Assembly: GCA_934454145.1 (NCBI GenBank)
Contig: CAKSFT010000001.1
Coordinates: 1-64,000 of the forward strand
Length of the DNA: 64,000 bases
Direction: 5' to 3'
Source of the DNA: an uncultured Clostridia bacterium
GTDB lineage: Bacteria > Bacillota > Clostridia > UBA1381
Position numbers and translations under genes: made by a program. The notes below the pieces were generated by a model. It saw only the letters and a program-made list of their open reading frames with translations, did not search any database and was not told the origin of the DNA. The first letter of the stretch is position 1. Each line of letters begins with the position of its first letter. This document shows positions 1 through 6,366 of the stretch, piece after piece.

Positions 1-231
1 GTGTCCGGCTTTGATGTACTCGTCAAAAATGAACTGCTTGCCGAAGCCCTTAACGCTTTGCCCGAAAGGAAACGCGATATTGTTCTCTTGTCCTACTTCT
101 TGGATATGAGCGACGCAGAAATTGGCGAACTGCTGAGTGTTGTACGCACGACGGTTTTCCGGCACAGGAAATTCGCTCTTGCGAAAATCAAACAGTATTT
201 GGAGGGAAAAGCAGATGATGAACACCGTTAG
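1..231 (+). CDS. Sigma-70-like factor of a conjugative element, C-terminal part
   Basis: This is the 3' end of a gene whose 5' part lies before the window. The visible 76 residues match sigma-70 region 4: a hydrophobic helix ALPERKRDIVLLSYFLDMSD, then a helix-turn-helix around AEIGELLSVVRTTVFRHR. Proteins of this kind, about 140 residues long, are a standard part of the regulatory end of Tn916/CTn-type elements, next to an HTH_16 protein, xis and int, which is the arrangement here. The first GTG is only the first in-frame codon available and is probably not the true start. The gene overlaps the next one by 17 bp, so the two are likely translated together. The role in switching element genes is inferred from position. 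Confidence 0.75.
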   Translation: MSGFDVLVKNELLAEALNALPERKRDIVLLSYFLDMSDAEIGELLSVVRTTVFRHRKFALAKIKQYLEGKADDEHR

Positions 232-457
232 GAAATCTAAAAATCTTTTGCCGTTCCCTGTCATTTCGGCTGCGGCAAACGGCGATACCGAAGCAATGTG
301 CGCTATTCTCAAACATTATGAGGGTTACATAGCAAAACTTTGCACTCGTACGATGAAAGACGATGCGGGCAATACCCATTTCTATGTAGATGAAGAAATG
401 AGAAACAGGTTGCAAGTGCGTTTGATTACTCGTACACTTGCTTTTCGTGTAAGCTAA
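215..457 (+). CDS. HTH_16-type helix-turn-helix protein of a Tn916-like element
   Basis: An 80-residue protein of the kind that follows the sigma-like gene in Tn916/CTn regulatory modules. It has the usual layout: LLPFPVISAAANGDTEAM, then a segment like LKHYEGYIAKLCTRT, then a C-terminal VDEEMRNRLQVRLITRTLAF. The start at ATG 215 is chosen because GGAGGG lies 8 bp upstream. An ATG further upstream in the same frame lies inside the previous gene and has no comparable site. The family is thought to take part in element gene control, but its exact function is not established. It overlaps the end of the sigma-like gene. Confidence 0.72.
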   Translation: MMNTVRKSKNLLPFPVISAAANGDTEAMCAILKHYEGYIAKLCTRTMKDDAGNTHFYVDEEMRNRLQVRLITRTLAFRVS

Positions 458-945
458 GTAAGTTTAGTTCATGCGGAAGTGCGTTCCCCTTTCCGCACTT
501 TCCGCTATGGACAACAATTTATCATTCCGTAAAAGCACATTTTAAGAAATGTGTTTTTACAGGCTGATAACAGCTTTTACTGATCTTTGACAAAGAAAGC
601 GACTCGACCGCAGTATAGGCAGTCTTTCAACATTCAGTCATAGCAGAGCTTATACAGTAATGCGCGATAATGGCACAGGCTTAGATTTTGGGCTTCATTT
701 TCCTTTATGCCGGAGCGAGAAACATTTTTACCGTAAACGCAAAATAAAAGGCAATTTTGCATTGCGACGACGCTATGATGAAATAATGATACTCCCGTCT
801 TGAACGCGTCACTGCATTGGGCGGTTGCGTAAGACCTACGCAGAGGGTGAAAGTCCCGTGAGCCGTGCCATCGGCTGTCAGACTGTCGTTAAACAAAATG
901 AAATTGCAAACTACGATTAAATAATAAATTGAGTTTTCAAGGAAG
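458..945. other. Non-coding control region between HTH_16 gene and xis
   Basis: About 490 bp without a convincing gene. A GC-rich imperfect hairpin lies at 473-505 (arms GCGGAAGTGCG and CGCACTTTCCGC); it has no T-run, so it is not a typical intrinsic terminator. A second segment around 820-890 is rich in short pairing arms (GCGTAagacctACGC, GAGGGTGAAAGTCCC, GCCGTGCCATCGGC) and looks like structured RNA. Long leaders in front of xis/int are usual in Tn916-type elements, so a role in excision control is plausible but inferred. No promoter can be assigned with confidence. Confidence 0.4.
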
Positions 946-954
946 GTGAAATAT

Positions 955-1161
955 GTGGAAACTACTATTGATGTACCCGTATGGGAAAAATACACTTTGA
1001 CGATTGAGGAAGCCTCAAAATATTTTCGTATCGGCGAAAACAAACTGCGAAAACTTGCGGAAGAAAATCTAAATTCGGGCTGGGTTATTATGAACGGCAA
1101 CCGTATTCAGATAAAACGCAAAAAATTTGAAAAGATAATTGACGATGTTGACATAATTTAA
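955..1161 (+). CDS. xis: Excisionase, Tn916 Xis family
   Basis: A 68-residue winged-helix DNA-binding protein. Characteristic Tn916 Xis sequence is present: VPVWEKYTLTIEEASKYFRI, GENKLRKLAEEN, and WVIMNGNRIQIKRKKFEKII. Xis binds near element ends and, with the integrase, directs excision of the circular intermediate. A GTG at 946 is also in frame, but it overlaps the Shine-Dalgarno GGAAGGTG at 941-948. GTG 955 lies 6 bp after that site and is the better start. The integrase follows after 90 bp, as in Tn916. Confidence 0.85.
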   Translation: METTIDVPVWEKYTLTIEEASKYFRIGENKLRKLAEENLNSGWVIMNGNRIQIKRKKFEKIIDDVDII

Positions 1162-1251
1162 CGAAGAGCCTTGATTTTTCGCTTAAAGCGCGGTAGAATA
1201 TTTATAAGTTATATCAAAGGCTCTTTCCGTTGCGGAAAGGAGCGTTGCAAA

Positions 1252-2505
1252 ATGTCGGAAAAAAGACGCGATAATAAAAATCGTATTTTGCAAACGGGCG
1301 AGAGCCAAAGACAAGACGGCAGATATGCTTATAAATATGTTGACAGAAACGGGAAATCAAAATTTGTCTATTCGTGGAGGCTTGTGCCGACAGACAAAAC
1401 GCCGAACGGGAAGCGCGAGGATTTATCGCTTCGTGAAAAGGAAAAAGAAATACAAAGAGACCTTGACGACGGGATAAACCCTGACGGCAAAAAGATGACG
1501 GTATGCGAGCTTTACGAAATGCACACCAAACACAACGGCAATGTTAAACCAAACACCGTTGCGGGGCGCAATCATCTTATGAAAATCATCTCCGAGGACA
1601 GGCTGGGCAGCTGTGCTATTGAAAATGTCAAACCGGCAGATGCAAAAGAATGGGTTTTGAGAATGAAAGAAAACGGTTTTGCTTTTAAGACGATTAAAAA
1701 CTATAAGCGTTCGTTAAGCGCGGCTTTTCATACGGCGGTGATTAACGATTTCATACGAAAAAATCCGTTTGAATTTGAAATTGCCGACGTTATCGAAGAT
1801 GACACGCAGCCCAAAGAAGCGCTTTCTTACGAGCAGGAGCGACAGTTTTTCGACTTCATAAGAAATGACAAAACATTCGGCAAGCATTATTATGATTTAG
1901 TCATTTTACTCGGTACGGGACTTCGTATTTCGGAGCTGTGCGGATTGACTTATGAAGATGTGGATATGGAACGCCGCATAATAAATGTTAATCATCAGAT
2001 ACTTTACGATGCAGATAACGGATATTATGTTTCGGAGCCTAAAACAAAAAACGGAGACAGACAGATTCCTATGTCGGAAACGGTATATGACGCATTTTCG
2101 AGAGTGATTGAAAATCGCAGACCTTCAAGCTATGAAATTGAGTACAAAGGAAAAATATTGACAAATTTCATATTTTGCAAGCAGAACGGCGAGCCGCTTA
2201 CCTCCTGCTGCTATGGAACGGTGTTTAAGCGTTCAAGACAAAGATTTAAGAAATATTCAGATGTAGGACTGCCAAAAGCTATGTCGGCTCATACGCTGCG
2301 GCATACATTCTGTACCAAAATGGCAAACGCCGGAATGAATCCCAAATCGCTTCAATATCTTATGGGACACGCAAATATCACTATGACGCTGAACTATTAC
2401 GCTCACGCTACATACGAGTCCACAAAAGATGAATTTGACAGGATAACGGGTACGAAGCCGATAACGAATTTGCCAAAACGGGCGGTGAAATACATTTCCG
2501 CATAA
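1252..2505 (+). CDS. int: Tyrosine integrase, Tn916 family
   Basis: A 417-residue site-specific recombinase that cuts and joins the element ends. The N-terminal arm-binding domain begins MSEKRRDNKNRILQTGESQR and contains GRYAYKYVDRNGK. A SAM-like core-binding domain follows at roughly residues 70-170, then the catalytic domain with the Arg in GTGLRISELCGL, the His-x-x-Arg in SAHTLRHTFCTKMA, the late His in LMGHANITMT and the nucleophile Tyr in LNYYAHAT. The start is ATG 1252, 10 bp after GGAAAGGAG; the open frame further upstream is not needed. Length and motifs fit an intact Tn916-type integrase. It is the last gene of the element, which therefore extends off the left edge of the window. Confidence 0.93.
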   Translation: MSEKRRDNKNRILQTGESQRQDGRYAYKYVDRNGKSKFVYSWRLVPTDKTPNGKREDLSLREKEKEIQRDLDDGINPDGKKMTVCELYEMHTKHNGNVKPNTVAGRNHLMKIISEDRLGSCAIENVKPADAKEWVLRMKENGFAFKTIKNYKRSLSAAFHTAVINDFIRKNPFEFEIADVIEDDTQPKEALSYEQERQFFDFIRNDKTFGKHYYDLVILLGTGLRISELCGLTYEDVDMERRIINVNHQILYDADNGYYVSEPKTKNGDRQIPMSETVYDAFSRVIENRRPSSYEIEYKGKILTNFIFCKQNGEPLTSCCYGTVFKRSRQRFKKYSDVGLPKAMSAHTLRHTFCTKMANAGMNPKSLQYLMGHANITMTLNYYAHATYESTKDEFDRITGTKPITNLPKRAVKYISA

Positions 2506-2520
2506 GTTGTAAACATAGGT

Positions 2521-2542
2521 TTTACTACTTAATTTACTACTT
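2521..2542. repeat. Integrase arm-binding direct repeats (DR2-like)
   Basis: TTTACTACTT occurs twice, at 2521-2530 and 2533-2542, with a 12-bp period. On the minus strand this reads AAGTAGTAAA repeated, which matches the AGTAGTAAA core recalled for the Tn916 DR2 arm sites bound by the integrase N-terminal domain. The position, 16 bp after the integrase stop, is where such sites are expected at the right end. Direct repetition is seen; function is inferred from the Tn916 family. Confidence 0.7.
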
Positions 2543-2563
2543 TTGAAAGCGAAAACATAAAAA

Positions 2564-2661
2564 CATTTAAGAAATTATAAGAATATCGGCTAAAAACCAA
2601 AATGCCGCAAAGCCTTGTAAAATAAAGACTTAACGGCATTTAAGAAGTTATAAAAGGATAT
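2564..2661. repeat. Imperfect direct repeats and an inverted repeat at the element end
   Basis: CATTTAAGAAATTATAAGAA at 2564 recurs as CATTTAAGAAGTTATAAAAG at 2637. Between them lies an inverted repeat, AATGCCG at 2601-2607 and CGGCATT at 2634-2640. The arrangement lies between the arm sites and the probable element border and may bind Xis or a host factor. The exact right junction (attR) was not resolved; the AT-rich stretch around 2675-2700 is a reasonable candidate. Confidence 0.4.
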
Positions 2662-2889
2662 TGAAAAAATTAAACTATTTTTTTTGAAAACATTTACTAT
2701 AATTATCTGTTTTTGCTGAAAATAGGGATAAAAATCCGAATAAATATATTAAATATTGATGACTCGAAAAAATCGTTTTGTGCAGATTGTCCAAAAAAAC
2801 AAAAAAATGTGTGACACAAATAACGAAAATGAAATGAAAACAAAAAGAAAGATTGAAATTTTGTTGTATTTAATTTATAATATAAGTAA
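2662..2889. other. AT-rich intergenic stretch, probable element/chromosome border
   Basis: No gene, hairpin or promoter is convincing here. The stretch is A/T-rich, with T-runs near 2676 and A-rich runs near 2795-2850. Tn916-family elements prefer AT-rich targets, so the border between element and chromosome probably falls in this area, but no coupling sequence can be identified without the left junction. Confidence 0.35.
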
Positions 2890-3010
2890 GTGAATGTAGG
2901 TAGACGGGTGTGAGTGTAGGTAGAATCCACGTGAATGTCAAACGCTCGGATGTGGATGTAAGGTGGAGTCCGCGTGAATGTATTTTATGGACGAAATCAG
3001 TGAGTGTACG
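2890..3010 (+). repeat. Six GTGARTGTA repeats phased at about 21 bp
   Basis: Units start at 2890, 2910, 2931, 2952, 2974 and 3000, so spacings are 20, 21, 21, 22 and 26 bp. The core is GTGAATGTA or GTGAGTGTA, with GTGGATGTA once and GTGAATGTC once. Adjacent sequence also recurs: GGTAGA follows units 1 and 2, and TCCACGTGAATG resembles TCCGCGTGAATG. A 21-bp spacing puts the units on one face of the DNA. The array ends about 100 bp before a possible -10 (TATAAT at 3111) of the secreted-protein operon. It looks like an array of protein-binding sites; the protein is unknown. Confidence 0.6.
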
Positions 3011-3142
3011 GTAGAAAATTATATGACATAAATAAGCTTTTAATTTTTTGATTATTTTTCGGACTGTGGGGTGTGCCGAAAATGACCAAAAAATTTTATA
3101 ATTACGTTCATATAATCTATATTATGAGAAGGAGAGAAAAAC

Positions 3143-3826
3143 ATGAAAAAATTATTTTTAACTTGTGCGGCTGTTGTCGGTATTTCTGCTGTCTTTGCCG
3201 CAAACGCTTTTGCGGCTGAAACAAATGTGATTGAGAATGACGCAGGTTTCAGCAAAACCGAGGGTACATACTCGGTTAAGTCAGACTTGAGTGCTTATAC
3301 TGGACAGATGACTATTCTGATTATCCCTGAAAGCATTTACACCAACAATGCCGAAATCAAGGATACCGATATTTATTATATCGACCAGGCAGCGGCTCCA
3401 GCTTCGGGTTCAAAGATTTTCCAAAGTGTTGGTATCCTCGGCGGAACAACTCTCAAAGAGAACACTTCTTATATTGTAAAGATTGGCGGTGAAAACATCG
3501 CTGAATCAGGCATTATCGTTGAGAAGTTTACGGTGGCTAAGACTGCGACAGGAACAGAAACCGAGATTATTTGGGGCGATGTAAACACTGAGAATGGTGT
3601 TGAATTAGGCGACGTAAATGCTATAGTTCACTATATATTGGGAACAGCTGATACTTTCGGAGATTACACAGTCGGTCAGGAAGTAGGCGGCATTGTTTGG
3701 GGCGATATAAACACAGAAAATGGTGTTGAATTAGGCGATGCAAACGCTATAGTTCACTATATATTGGGAACAGCTGATACTTTTGGTGATTATACAGTAG
3801 GAAGTACAGTTAAAATTACAAAATAA
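3143..3826 (+). CDS. Secreted protein with two dockerin-like repeats
   Basis: A 227-residue protein. Residues 1-24 are a signal peptide (MKKLFLTCAAVVGISAVFAA, cut after NAFA). Residues 25-130 form a beta-rich domain of no recognised family. The C-terminal part carries two 42-residue repeats, each with WGD(V/I)NTENGVELGD(V/A)NAIVHYILG. The spacing D-x-N-x-E-x-G-x-E-x-x-D resembles the Ca2+ loop plus helix of type I dockerin modules, with Glu where Asp is usual at the third ligand. Dockerins bind cohesins and dock proteins into surface complexes. GAAGGAGAG precedes ATG 3143. A second secreted protein and a small peptide follow in the same direction with short gaps, so the three form a likely operon. 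The dockerin label is from motif likeness, without a profile search. Confidence 0.7.
   Translation: MKKLFLTCAAVVGISAVFAANAFAAETNVIENDAGFSKTEGTYSVKSDLSAYTGQMTILIIPESIYTNNAEIKDTDIYYIDQAAAPASGSKIFQSVGILGGTTLKENTSYIVKIGGENIAESGIIVEKFTVAKTATGTETEIIWGDVNTENGVELGDVNAIVHYILGTADTFGDYTVGQEVGGIVWGDINTENGVELGDANAIVHYILGTADTFGDYTVGSTVKITK
3570..3815 (+). repeat. 126-bp tandem duplication encoding the dockerin-like repeats
   Basis: The segment beginning TTTGGGGCGAT at 3570 is repeated at 3696, a period of 126 bp or 42 codons. Long stretches match almost without change, for example GCTATAGTTCACTATATATT in both copies, including synonymous positions. That points to a recent duplication or gene conversion rather than ancient divergence. 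Natural dockerins usually have two EF-hand-like repeats about 24 residues long with a short linker, so a 42-residue period is longer than usual. Confidence 0.75.
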
Positions 3827-3849
3827 AAAATTGAAAGGTGGTTAGTCGA

Positions 3850-4803
3850 ATGAAAAAATTATTATCTGCTGTGCTTTCTTTAGCATTGGCAGCAACTTCA
3901 TTCGTAACTGTTTTTGCAGGGAATGAACCGGATATTACGGTATCTGTTTCAGAACTTACAACAGAAAAATATGAGGCTGTTATGATGGACACTTTGCCTG
4001 ATGGCACTACTCCATATCAGATTTCTGTTGGATTTAAAAATTTACCTGATTTGACGTGGGCACGTAGTGGTGGCGGCGTAAGACTGGGTAGCTTTGCTGT
4101 TAAATTATTTACAGATATTACAAAAGTTTCAAAAATACAGGGTATGAACGTTGATCAGCAAACAGAAGACTGGGGTGCCGACCTCTATGGTTATCTGAAG
4201 GTTGCAAATGATAATATAGCATTAAACTCTTTGGATAATTCTATATCTATTGTAAAAGCTGTAACTGCTGCCGGAGATGCATTCCCATATGTTACTGCTG
4301 ATGCTACAAAAGATGTTGATGGAAAATTGGACGATGCAATTGTATTCTACATTGCAATAAAAGAACCAATTACCATAACCAAAACTAACGCTCAAATTAC
4401 CATCAACAATGGTGGTATGGGAAGTGACAAGGAAACTTTGACAACAGTTCAAAATGATAACCTTGATATAGCAATAGGAAAAACTACACCCCCTGCACCG
4501 TCAGAAAAAGCCGCTGTTGCAGGTAAGGCTATTGAAGACGGTTTCAAGACCTTCTCAACTGATGCTGCAATAGAATTTGCTGTTGATGCTACACCGACAA
4601 TTGAAATTTCAAAGTCAGGTACAACAGATAAGCTTACTGAAACTTTGGGTTCAGGCGTTATCGGCGAAGGTAAGACAAAGATTATCCCGATAGTTTCTTA
4701 CAAGATTGGCAGACACGGTGTTGCTGCCGGCGATATCTTCACAATCAAGGTAACAAACGGCACAGACACAAGCTCATGGACATACACTGTCCCGGCAGAA
4801 TAA
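3850..4803 (+). CDS. Secreted beta-rich protein of unknown function
   Basis: A 317-residue protein with a signal peptide (MKKLLSAVLSLALAATSFVT, cut after VFAG). ATG 3850 is chosen because GAAAGGTGG lies just upstream. Residues 25-205 are rich in alternating strands and contain YQISVGFKNLPD, LGSFAVKLFTDITK and AIVFYIAIKEPITI; the pattern is reminiscent of cohesin-like or carbohydrate-binding beta sandwiches, though no diagnostic motif is visible. A short linker (TTPPAPSEKAAV) joins a second domain that ends TSSWTYTVPAE. There is no membrane anchor, LPXTG or S-layer motif. Since its neighbour carries dockerin-like repeats, a partner or scaffold role is an attractive guess only. It lies 23 bp after the dockerin gene and 21 bp before the peptide gene. 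Confidence 0.6.
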   Translation: MKKLLSAVLSLALAATSFVTVFAGNEPDITVSVSELTTEKYEAVMMDTLPDGTTPYQISVGFKNLPDLTWARSGGGVRLGSFAVKLFTDITKVSKIQGMNVDQQTEDWGADLYGYLKVANDNIALNSLDNSISIVKAVTAAGDAFPYVTADATKDVDGKLDDAIVFYIAIKEPITITKTNAQITINNGGMGSDKETLTTVQNDNLDIAIGKTTPPAPSEKAAVAGKAIEDGFKTFSTDAAIEFAVDATPTIEISKSGTTDKLTETLGSGVIGEGKTKIIPIVSYKIGRHGVAAGDIFTIKVTNGTDTSSWTYTVPAE

Positions 4804-4824
4804 TAGAAAGGTGGAGTAATAATA

Positions 4825-4980
4825 ATGAAAATTTATGAAAAGCCTATGGCAATAGTAAATAAGTTTGAAGTTGCTGACGTTATCGCTGCAAGCGTTATGG
4901 AAAGCACAAAAACAGTTAACTATGTAGCTGATTCGGTTACAGTTGACGAATCAACACAGGGCGTTCTGTTTGTTTGGTAA
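4825..4980 (+). CDS. 51-residue peptide with a YEKP-type N-terminus
   Basis: A small gene preceded by GAAAGGTGGAG with 9 bp to ATG. The product starts MKIYEKPMAIVNKFEVADVI, continues through AASVMESTK and ends QGVLFVW. It has no signal peptide and no cysteines. The N-terminal half is charged and helix-like, and an alanine/serine break (IAAS) separates it from the C-terminal half. From memory, small proteins beginning M-K-x-Y-x-x-P with a V-x-D-[VI]-I-x-[AT]-S motif are common in gut Clostridia; many are unannotated and some resemble leader peptides. No modification enzyme is encoded beside it. The gene sits last in the secreted-protein operon, directly before a terminator. Its function is unknown. 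Confidence 0.6.
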   Translation: MKIYEKPMAIVNKFEVADVIAASVMESTKTVNYVADSVTVDESTQGVLFVW

Positions 4981-4990
4981 GCTTCAGATT

Positions 4991-5032
4991 ATAAACAAAA
5001 AAAGAGAGGGTGACCTCTCTTTTTTTGTTTAT
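4991..5032. terminator. Bidirectional intrinsic terminator
   Basis: Arms AAAAAAAGAGAGG and CCTCTCTTTTTTT flank a GTGA loop; the pairing extends to ATAAAC/GTTTAT. A-runs on one side and T-runs on the other allow termination both for the plus-strand secreted-protein operon and for the minus-strand phage operon, whose last codon overlaps the outer edge. Confidence 0.9.
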
Positions 5033-5736
5033 CAGACATTGCTTATTATATAATTAACACATTTTCTCGCCAGCCAATAGGCATTGCTGTCCTCTGCCAG
5101 CTTTTTCAGCCACAGTTCCTTGTCCGAAACAATGCCCCGCTCCGCCAGTTCCCACACAATGTCGTTTACGCTTTCCAGTTCCTTTTTGTTCTGCACAATA
5201 CCAAATCCTTTCAATATTCCGTCGGCAACCGCCGTCGCAATCAAATCCTTCTTTTCGCGATAAATTTTCATGTCGTCGGCGTCATCGATAAAACATACCT
5301 CCAGCAATGCATACGCAATCCCCTTTTTGTGCAGTATGTTCATGTTGCGCAAATCTCCGCGCCTTTTCACGCCTCTGTTTTTCAGTCCCAGCTTAGCGAT
5401 GTTCTCCACAATGCTTTTTTCCACGCTCACGCCCGTTTCATTTTCGTGCACAAGTATCTCCGTGCCCACAGTCTTTCCGTTTCCGCCTTCATCTCCGGCG
5501 CCGGAATTAAAGTGAATTTCAAGCACATATTTATATGGTGAAAAATCGAACTTTCCGCCGCCTTTGAGATATCGGTACATATTTTTTGACGTGTCAAAAA
5601 GCGTAACGTCAACATGCTTTTGCAGAACCTTCTCAATTTTTTTCGCCATTTCCCGTGTCAGGTCTGCTTCGTTGCTTCCGCTCCCGACAGCGCCGGGGTC
5701 GCCTGCCCCGTGCCCTGCGATGAGTAATATTTTCAT
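5032..5736 (-). CDS. Phage endolysin, N-acetylmuramoyl-L-alanine amidase (Amidase_3)
   Basis: A 234-residue zinc amidase that cuts the bond between muramic acid and the stem peptide. The Amidase_3 domain (about 1-175) has its metal ligands in IAGHGAGDPG (His 9), SNEADLT (Glu 23) and YVLEIHFNSG, and the catalytic Glu in ALLEVCFIDDADD. The C-terminal 60 residues (VNDIVWELAERGIVSDKELW) resemble a small helical wall-binding or dimerisation module. ATG 5736 follows GGGGGA; the TTG one codon upstream is not needed. There is no signal peptide, consistent with holin-dependent release. It is the last gene of the phage operon, after two small membrane proteins. Confidence 0.9.
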   Translation of the reverse strand: MKILLIAGHGAGDPGAVGSGSNEADLTREMAKKIEKVLQKHVDVTLFDTSKNMYRYLKGGGKFDFSPYKYVLEIHFNSGAGDEGGNGKTVGTEILVHENETGVSVEKSIVENIAKLGLKNRGVKRRGDLRNMNILHKKGIAYALLEVCFIDDADDMKIYREKKDLIATAVADGILKGFGIVQNKKELESVNDIVWELAERGIVSDKELWLKKLAEDSNAYWLARKCVNYIISNV

Positions 5737-5747
5737 CAAATTCCCCC

Positions 5748-6008
5748 TTATTTTTTTGAAACCTGTTTAAAAAGCTGATGTATACCGGTGCTTGCCAGTC
5801 CCGAAAAAGCCCCTTGCACAATATATTCCACACTTATCCCGGACTGAATCACACACCCCAGCACAGCCCCCACCAGTGCAAGAATGGTGGGTATGTACTT
5901 GTCGCCCGTGTCCTTTATCCATTTTTTTAGGATAAACCCCAGGATAAGGCAAAATGCGGCAACAATCGGTATGCACATTCCGCTCAAAAATTCCATCTCA
6001 AATTCCAC
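5748..6008 (-). CDS. Phage holin
   Basis: An 86-residue membrane protein. A first hydrophobic segment (CIPIVAAFCLILGFIL) is followed by the charged KKWIKDTGDKYIP, a second segment (TILALVGAVLGCVIQSG), and a weak third before a basic tail (LFKQVSKK). This layout and the place directly before the amidase are typical of holins, which open the membrane so that endolysin reaches the wall. It resembles the phi-type holin families of Clostridia phages. The call rests on topology and neighbourhood. Confidence 0.75.
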   Translation of the reverse strand: MEFEMEFLSGMCIPIVAAFCLILGFILKKWIKDTGDKYIPTILALVGAVLGCVIQSGISVEYIVQGAFSGLASTGIHQLFKQVSKK

Positions 6009-6024
6009 AAAAACACCCCCTCAC

Positions 6025-6357
6025 TTATTTTCTTTCTGTCGGCATCTGCAGCATTTTGGTCACCAATTCGGTTATCACGTCGTCAACCCCCAGTTCGGAA
6101 TACGGTCTGTACAGTCTTTTCACATTGTCCTTTGCATATATCGGGCAGTACCCCTTTTCAGAATATTCATTATATCCCTGGATTATTCTGTCTCTCAGCA
6201 AAGCCTGCACCCCGGCACAGAGTGCATTATTCCTGTCCGCCTCCTCCTTTTGGTGTTTCAAAACTTTTTTGTATCCAAATCCCACCGCCGCGGTTATCAC
6301 CATAAAAATCCATTCCACCCAGTTGGCTGATACAAATTCATAAATACTTTTCCACAT
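6025..6357 (-). CDS. Small phage membrane protein, possible second holin or antiholin
   Basis: A 110-residue protein with one N-terminal membrane segment (WVEWIFMVITAAVGFGY), then a soluble helical part with LKHQKEEADRNNALCAGVQA and ending MLQMPTERK. Similar proteins occur between tail fibre and holin genes in Clostridia prophages and are often named holin or left hypothetical. The N-in helix with a long cytoplasmic coil could also work as a holin regulator. The reading frame is tightly packed between its neighbours, which supports it being real. Confidence 0.6.
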   Translation of the reverse strand: MWKSIYEFVSANWVEWIFMVITAAVGFGYKKVLKHQKEEADRNNALCAGVQALLRDRIIQGYNEYSEKGYCPIYAKDNVKRLYRPYSELGVDDVITELVTKMLQMPTERK

Positions 6358-6366
6358 ATTCTTCCT

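Noticed and set aside
820..895. Group II intron
   Set aside because: Only a few intron-like bits are visible; no intron-encoded protein, domain V or clear ends are present.
2890..3010. CRISPR array
   Set aside because: The conserved core is only 9 bp and the period 21 bp, far below CRISPR repeat and spacer sizes, and no cas genes are near.
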